Shown: one piece after another, positions 22,690-26,255 of the stretch
Numbering within the stretch: position 1 is the first letter of the stretch
Layout of the letters: each line of letters starts with the position of its first letter
Assembly: GCA_002310155.1 (NCBI GenBank)
Contig: DBYF01000128.1
Coordinates: forward strand, 13,637-39,891
DNA: 26,255 nt
Source: Mageeibacillus sp. UBA1193
GTDB lineage: Bacteria; Bacillota; Clostridia; Saccharofermentanales; Saccharofermentanaceae
Direction of reading: 5' to 3'
Translations under genes and position numbers: made by a program
Notes under the pieces: generated by a model
What the model was told of the DNA's origin: nothing
Database searches by the model: none
What the model saw: only the letters and a program-made list of their open reading frames with translations

Positions 22690-23385
22690 TCAGTATGTAT
22701 AAAGTACCTTACGGTCCATCCGAAGGACCGGGATCCCCGCCGGAGTCTTCTCACTCCAGGACTCCGGAAGCACGTTGTCGAGACCGGTCTGGTACACGAG
22801 CGGGATGCCCGTCAGCTTCGATGCCTCGAGGACGACCTGCTCGCCTTCGATGAGTTCTTCTTCCGTCGTATCCTCGAGAAGGTTCGAGTTGTTGATGAAT
22901 CCCGAGATCGGAAGACGCGCCGCTTCAGAGAGCTCCGCGCACATCTGCTTGATTCCTTCCGGATCCGAAGTGAACGGACGGAACGCGTTAACGACCATGA
23001 AGACTCTGTATTCGATCTTCTGGAAACGGCTGAGCATCGCGCCGAGAACTCGGGCGCCGAGATCCTCACCGCCGATATCAAAGACCGCGACCGTATCCGG
23101 CATGTCGAAGGCGGAGTATACTTCGCCCGAGAGCGCCGGTACATCGACGTTGGTGTTCGCGTACTCCGGCACGATCACGTGGATGCCCTCGGCTTCGAGC
23201 GCGTCCTTCGCGTCCGCCGAACGGTAATACGGATTGACGATATCAAGGTCCGCCAGCATGACTTTCGCCGACGGGTCCTGCTGCTTCAGCATATGGGCAA
23301 AGTGTACCGATACCTCGGACTTGCCGCTTCCATATGCGCCGACAAATACATACAGGCGCACTTTCTTGTTTTCTGATTCACTCAT
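22690..23385 (-). CDS. MinD/ParA-like P-loop ATPase of unknown role
   Basis: 231 aa from MSESENKKVRLYVF. Walker A is GAYGSGKSE at about 17-25. A second conserved stretch LADLDIVNPYYRSAD (about 44-58) matches the acidic switch region of the MinD/ParA/CobQ superfamily. Walker B is VAVFDIGGEDLGARV (about 97-111), then RVFMVVNAFRPFT and GFINNSNLLEDT. There is no deviant-Walker second Lys (KGGxGKT), so it is not a classical ParA. It has no membrane segment. The ATG at 23385 has AGGA 7 nt upstream; two further in-frame ATGs upstream (23391, 23448) are less well placed. It is separated by hairpins from both neighbours, so it may be a single-gene unit. Function unknown; a chaperone- or loading-type ATPase is possible. 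Confidence 0.78.
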   Translation of the reverse strand: MSESENKKVRLYVFVGAYGSGKSEVSVHFAHMLKQQDPSAKVMLADLDIVNPYYRSADAKDALEAEGIHVIVPEYANTNVDVPALSGEVYSAFDMPDTVAVFDIGGEDLGARVLGAMLSRFQKIEYRVFMVVNAFRPFTSDPEGIKQMCAELSEAARLPISGFINNSNLLEDTTEEELIEGEQVVLEASKLTGIPLVYQTGLDNVLPESWSEKTPAGIPVLRMDRKVLYTY

Positions 23386-23409
23386 TCTCATGTCCTCATA
23401 TAAAGAGAA

Positions 23410-23439
23410 TTCGGATGGCGTGAGGTCACGCCACCCGAA
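23410..23439 (-). terminator. Long near-perfect palindrome, likely terminator
   Basis: On the minus strand, TTCGGGTGGCGTGA pairs with TCACGCCATCCGAA (14 bp with one G-U) around only CC, followed by TTCTCTTTAT. It lies 35 nt after the stop of the lipoprotein gene and 24 nt before the ATPase start. It could be a terminator or a protein-binding palindrome in the ATPase leader. Confidence 0.55.
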
Positions 23440-23473
23440 CATTAGCATACCATTTCTTATAGGAATTGACCAC

Positions 23474-25156
23474 TCACGCGCCGCGGAATACCCTTACAAA
23501 AAGCTCCGTCGCATCCATGCCGTTCACATATGCTTCATCTACATTATTTCCGTAAGTGAGATCCACACGGATGTAGACTTCTTTCTTCGGATCCTGATCG
23601 ATGACCTTAAAGATCTCATAGGTCTTTCCATCCGAGTTGACCGGCCAGAGACTGGTTCCCGCTTTGAGCGTAATGTCTCCCTTCTTCTCCAGTGTATCCG
23701 GATCGACCTGATCCACTTTCAGATCCTTTTTCAGGCACGGGAAGATGTGTCCGTACAAGCTGTCGATCGTATAGACCTCTTCACTGGTTTCCGGCATTCC
23801 ATCATCAGAGACCCGATAGACCGCTCTATACTCAGCGCGGCCGACCACATAAAGATTATCGAGAAGTTCCAGATGGTTCGGATCGAAATTCTTCCACGGC
23901 ATATCCGTCCACTTTCCGGTGCCATTTCTACTCTCGGTTTTCTTACCGGTGATCTCAAAGATCACGATGCTGCTGGAGTTATCCTCGCCGCCCATCCAGA
24001 TATAGAGAAAATCCTTACCATGTGTATGGACCAGTGTCAGGTTCTCCGCAATCTGGTCGCCGATAATGCCTGCCGCATTTATCACTGTTCTGTGGTCATC
24101 GATCCAGATGGAGAAAGAATCCGTATCGTAAAAAGCAGTTTCCATTTGAATGTCTACGAAGATCCTCTCGGTCTTGCCGTCCCCGTCCAGATCCCAGTAG
24201 AAATCCGCATTCGGTGTGATGTGAAGGACATAGTCCTCCGGAAGCACATCGAAGTATTCGCCGTTCAGGACATCTTCGTTACCGATGTAATCGACATGTC
24301 CCGTTCCCTGAAGGTAATTGATATAGACCACTCCCTGAAAATACACGCTGATACCGGAGTAATCGATTGTGAAAGGAACGTTATCCGAAGTGAGGAATGC
24401 CTGAATATCCGCTTCCTTATTCGCCTCCGGCTCATAGTAGGTAATACTGTTCGAGATCCGTTCTTTTGCCACTTCGACAAAAGCGTCCTTATCCTTGACC
24501 ACGTCGGAAAGAGTGATCCTCTTTCCTGTCGCGGTATCGTAGTTGATCAGATTCTCCGAGGACGGATTCGAAGAGACTGCGTCGTCTTCATATGGATAGT
24601 AGATCGTCGTGATCTTCTCGTCCGCGCGGAGAATGACCGGAAGCATCTTTTCCTCGTATGTGATGGGATACTCTTCAGTTCCGAATGTACCGGAGATCTC
24701 CTTCTTCTTCTCTTCGAAATGCTCTTTGGCGTTCGGAAGAAGTTTCTCGAAATCTTCCTTCACCGCTTCATTGAGATTTGCACAGGCGTCGCCCTCAAAT
24801 ACAGGCACGCCGTAGCAGCCGTAATAGTATTCGATGCAGTTGTATCCCGAGAACCAGTTTTCGTCCTCGATCTCCTTTATGTCTTTGGAAAGAAAAGCAA
24901 ATACCTCTTCCTTCTCCATCGTAGAAGTAAGATAGTTGACCTTCTTATACGACGGAACATCGTAGGACATGATCCTTCCGCCGGACGTTTCCGTCGGTTC
25001 TTCCGATGTGGTAGTCTCAGTTTTTGAAGAAGACTCGATATTCTGTGGTTCGCTCCACGTGGTTCCGGATCCCGATGAAGTCGAAGGTCCCTTTTTCGAG
25101 CACGAACAGAAAAGCACTGACACCGCGAGCACTGCCGATACAACTGACTTTTTCAT
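23474..25156 (-). CDS. Lipoprotein with DUF3298/RsiV-like domain and calcium-loop-like motif
   Basis: 560 aa. Signal MKKSVVSAVLAVSVLFCSC with probable lipobox FCSC (lipidated Cys19), then a Ser/Thr-rich linker to about residue 60. Residues about 150-250 (ITYEEKMLPVILRADEKITT, then INYDTATGKRITLSDVVKDKDAF) resemble the DUF4163/DUF3298 module found in RsiV-type extracytoplasmic sensors. WDLDGDGKTE (321-330) looks like an EF-hand or VCBS-type calcium loop, and the C-terminal part (about 260-560) is beta-rich. No sigma-factor gene adjoins it, so an anti-sigma role is not supported. GGAGAGG lies 9 nt before the ATG. It follows a paralogue (57-nt gap) that shares most of its C-terminal half. Lgt encoded at 7637 could lipidate it. 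Confidence 0.8.
   Translation of the reverse strand: MKKSVVSAVLAVSVLFCSCSKKGPSTSSGSGTTWSEPQNIESSSKTETTTSEEPTETSGGRIMSYDVPSYKKVNYLTSTMEKEEVFAFLSKDIKEIEDENWFSGYNCIEYYYGCYGVPVFEGDACANLNEAVKEDFEKLLPNAKEHFEEKKKEISGTFGTEEYPITYEEKMLPVILRADEKITTIYYPYEDDAVSSNPSSENLINYDTATGKRITLSDVVKDKDAFVEVAKERISNSITYYEPEANKEADIQAFLTSDNVPFTIDYSGISVYFQGVVYINYLQGTGHVDYIGNEDVLNGEYFDVLPEDYVLHITPNADFYWDLDGDGKTERIFVDIQMETAFYDTDSFSIWIDDHRTVINAAGIIGDQIAENLTLVHTHGKDFLYIWMGGEDNSSSIVIFEITGKKTESRNGTGKWTDMPWKNFDPNHLELLDNLYVVGRAEYRAVYRVSDDGMPETSEEVYTIDSLYGHIFPCLKKDLKVDQVDPDTLEKKGDITLKAGTSLWPVNSDGKTYEIFKVIDQDPKKEVYIRVDLTYGNNVDEAYVNGMDATELFVRVFRGA
25109..25118 (+). repeat. GAAAAGCACT motif copy (in lipoprotein signal peptide)
   Basis: Exact copy overlapping the codons for VLF of the signal peptide (GTG CTT TTC). 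In other genes the same DNA word is read in other frames as SAF or KAL. Confidence 0.7.
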
Positions 25157-25214
25157 AGAAAAATACCTCTCCCCAAATGTTTAGATTGCCATGGTCACTT
25201 CCGGATCATCCCGG

Positions 25215-26255
25215 TTAAGCGCCCATGAACAGGCGGGCGAAAAGGTCCCGTACACTGACTCCGTTGATCTTCGCCTCACACTCATCCTCGGCAAAGTCCA
25301 GATCCAGACGGACATAGACCTCCTTTTCCGGATCCTTATCGAGGACCTTGAAAACTTCAAAAGCTTCCTTCTGTTCAAACGATTTCCGGTCCGTCGCCAC
25401 CGCGCTGAGGTTCGTTCCCGCCTTCAACGTAATGGTTCCCGTCTTCTCATGCGTCTTGGGATCGACCTGATCCACTTTCAGATCCTTCTTGAGGCACGGG
25501 AAGATCCCGCCGTGATCCTTGTGGATAGTTACCACGTTTTCATCGGTGACCGGCTGGCCTTTCTCATCGATGTGATAGACCGCTGTATAGGTCTCCAGGC
25601 CGACGACATAAATGTCATCCCTGAATACCACATGATCCGGATCGAAATTCTGCCATGGGAGACTCAGCACTTTTCCTGTCCCGTCCCTGTGCGCAACGTT
25701 CGTACCGGTGATCTCGAATATCTCAAACTCCTCGATAACATCCGGTCCGACGGTCGAGATATAGATGAAGTTCTGCCCGTGCGTATGGATCAGATACAGG
25801 TACTCCGGCATCATATCGATCTCGCAGTCATCCCCTTTAAACGCGGTTTTCTGATCATCGACCGAGATCGAGAACGAATCAATATCCATGAATTCCGTAT
25901 GAAGCGGAATACCGAAGTTGAGGGATTCCGTTTTACCATCCCCGTCGAGATCCCAGAAGAAGTCCGTATCCGGCGCGATATGAAGGACATAGTTTTCCGG
26001 AAGCACATCGAAGTATTCGTCCTTAAAAGCATCTTCGTTACCGATAAATGAGATGTGCGCCGGTCCTCTCATATTATATCCGTAGATCCCCATATCGTAA
26101 TAGAGGCTGATCCCGGAATAATCGATCGTGAACGGGATCTGATCCGAATCAAGCGCGGCGAGCACATCCTCTTCCTTGATCCTCTCCAGATCATAAGAAG
26201 ACATCGAGCCCATGATCCGTTCCTTGGCAACCTCGGTAAAAAGGTCCCTGTCCTT
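25215..26255 (-). CDS. Paralogue of the adjacent lipoprotein (5' end cut by window edge)
   Basis: The frame is open to the right edge with no stop, so the N-terminus is outside the window. An internal ATG (26213) is not the start, because the codons upstream (KDRDLFTEVAKERI) match KDKDAFVEVAKERI in the neighbour. Further shared segments include IPFTIDYSGIS, EYFDVLPENYVLHI, WDLDGDGKTE, FIYISTVG, PWQNFDPDH, GIFPCLKKDLKVDQVDP, TITLKAGTNL and KEVYVRLDLDF, ending RLFMGA against RVFRGA. It is clearly a tandem duplicate. It ends 58 nt before the next gene's ATG, with no strong terminator between, so the pair is probably co-transcribed. Function unknown; same domain make-up as its neighbour. Confidence 0.83.
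   Translation of the reverse strand, partial: KDRDLFTEVAKERIMGSMSSYDLERIKEEDVLAALDSDQIPFTIDYSGISLYYDMGIYGYNMRGPAHISFIGNEDAFKDEYFDVLPENYVLHIAPDTDFFWDLDGDGKTESLNFGIPLHTEFMDIDSFSISVDDQKTAFKGDDCEIDMMPEYLYLIHTHGQNFIYISTVGPDVIEEFEIFEITGTNVAHRDGTGKVLSLPWQNFDPDHVVFRDDIYVVGLETYTAVYHIDEKGQPVTDENVVTIHKDHGGIFPCLKKDLKVDQVDPKTHEKTGTITLKAGTNLSAVATDRKSFEQKEAFEVFKVLDKDPEKEVYVRLDLDFAEDECEAKINGVSVRDLFARLFMGA

Noticed and set aside
751..25118. GAAAAGCACT as the Haemophilus uptake sequence
   Set aside because: The Pasteurellaceae core is AAGTGCGGT, which differs; the motif here would be a separate one.
26211..26213. ATG near the right edge as the start of the last gene
   Set aside because: Codons before it continue the match to the neighbouring paralogue, so the true start is outside the window.

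Overview
ORGANISM AND SETTING. The window looks like chromosome of a moderately GC-rich member of the Clostridia (low-GC Gram-positive lineage). The reasons are strong AGGAGG-type ribosome sites, a tRNA-Thr T-box leader, a B. subtilis-like rimP-nusA-ylxR-ylxQ-infB-rbfA order, an mraZ-led division cluster with a PASTA-domain transpeptidase, and FCSC-type lipoproteins. I cannot name the genus. No rRNA, tRNA, transposase, phage gene or CRISPR array was seen. All genes but one are on the minus strand, so operons read from high to low coordinates. LAYOUT. (1) 1-6376 is the start of a dcw cell-wall/division operon: promoter, MraZ-box repeats, mraZ, rsmH, ftsL, an FtsI/SpoVD-class PBP, murE and the first part of murF, which runs off the left edge. 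(2) 6433-17494 is one long run of genes: extended -10 promoter, rimP leader hairpin, rimP, nusA, ylxR, ylxQ, infB, rbfA, nrnA, truB, ribF, then lgt and a rodA-type SEDS gene, ending in a perfect 13-bp hairpin. It joins transcription, translation and RNA-processing functions to envelope functions. (3) 17598-18160 is the only plus-strand unit, a small P-loop protein of unknown role with its own promoter-like region and terminator. (4) 18190-20302 is thrS, which lacks the TGS domain, behind a Thr T-box leader. (5) 20364-22614 is a two-gene unit with a membrane-anchored zinc-ribbon protein and an SPFH-like protein ending in three tandem zinc ribbons. (6) 22649-23385 is a MinD/ParA-like P-loop ATPase. 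(7) 23410-26255 holds two tandem paralogous secreted or lipoprotein genes with DUF3298/RsiV-like and calcium-loop-like features; the second is cut by the right edge. HOW THEY WORK TOGETHER. Regions 1 and 2 are core growth functions: septal and lateral peptidoglycan synthesis, lipoprotein maturation, translation initiation, ribosome maturation and transcription elongation. Regions 3, 5, 6 and 7 are poorly characterised accessory genes. MOST UNUSUAL SIGNAL. A 10-mer, GAAAAGCACT, occurs at least ten times (both strands, coding and non-coding) where about 0.05 would be expected by chance. One inverted pair of it forms a terminator-like hairpin. It behaves like the uptake-sequence or highly iterated palindrome-type motifs known in other phyla.
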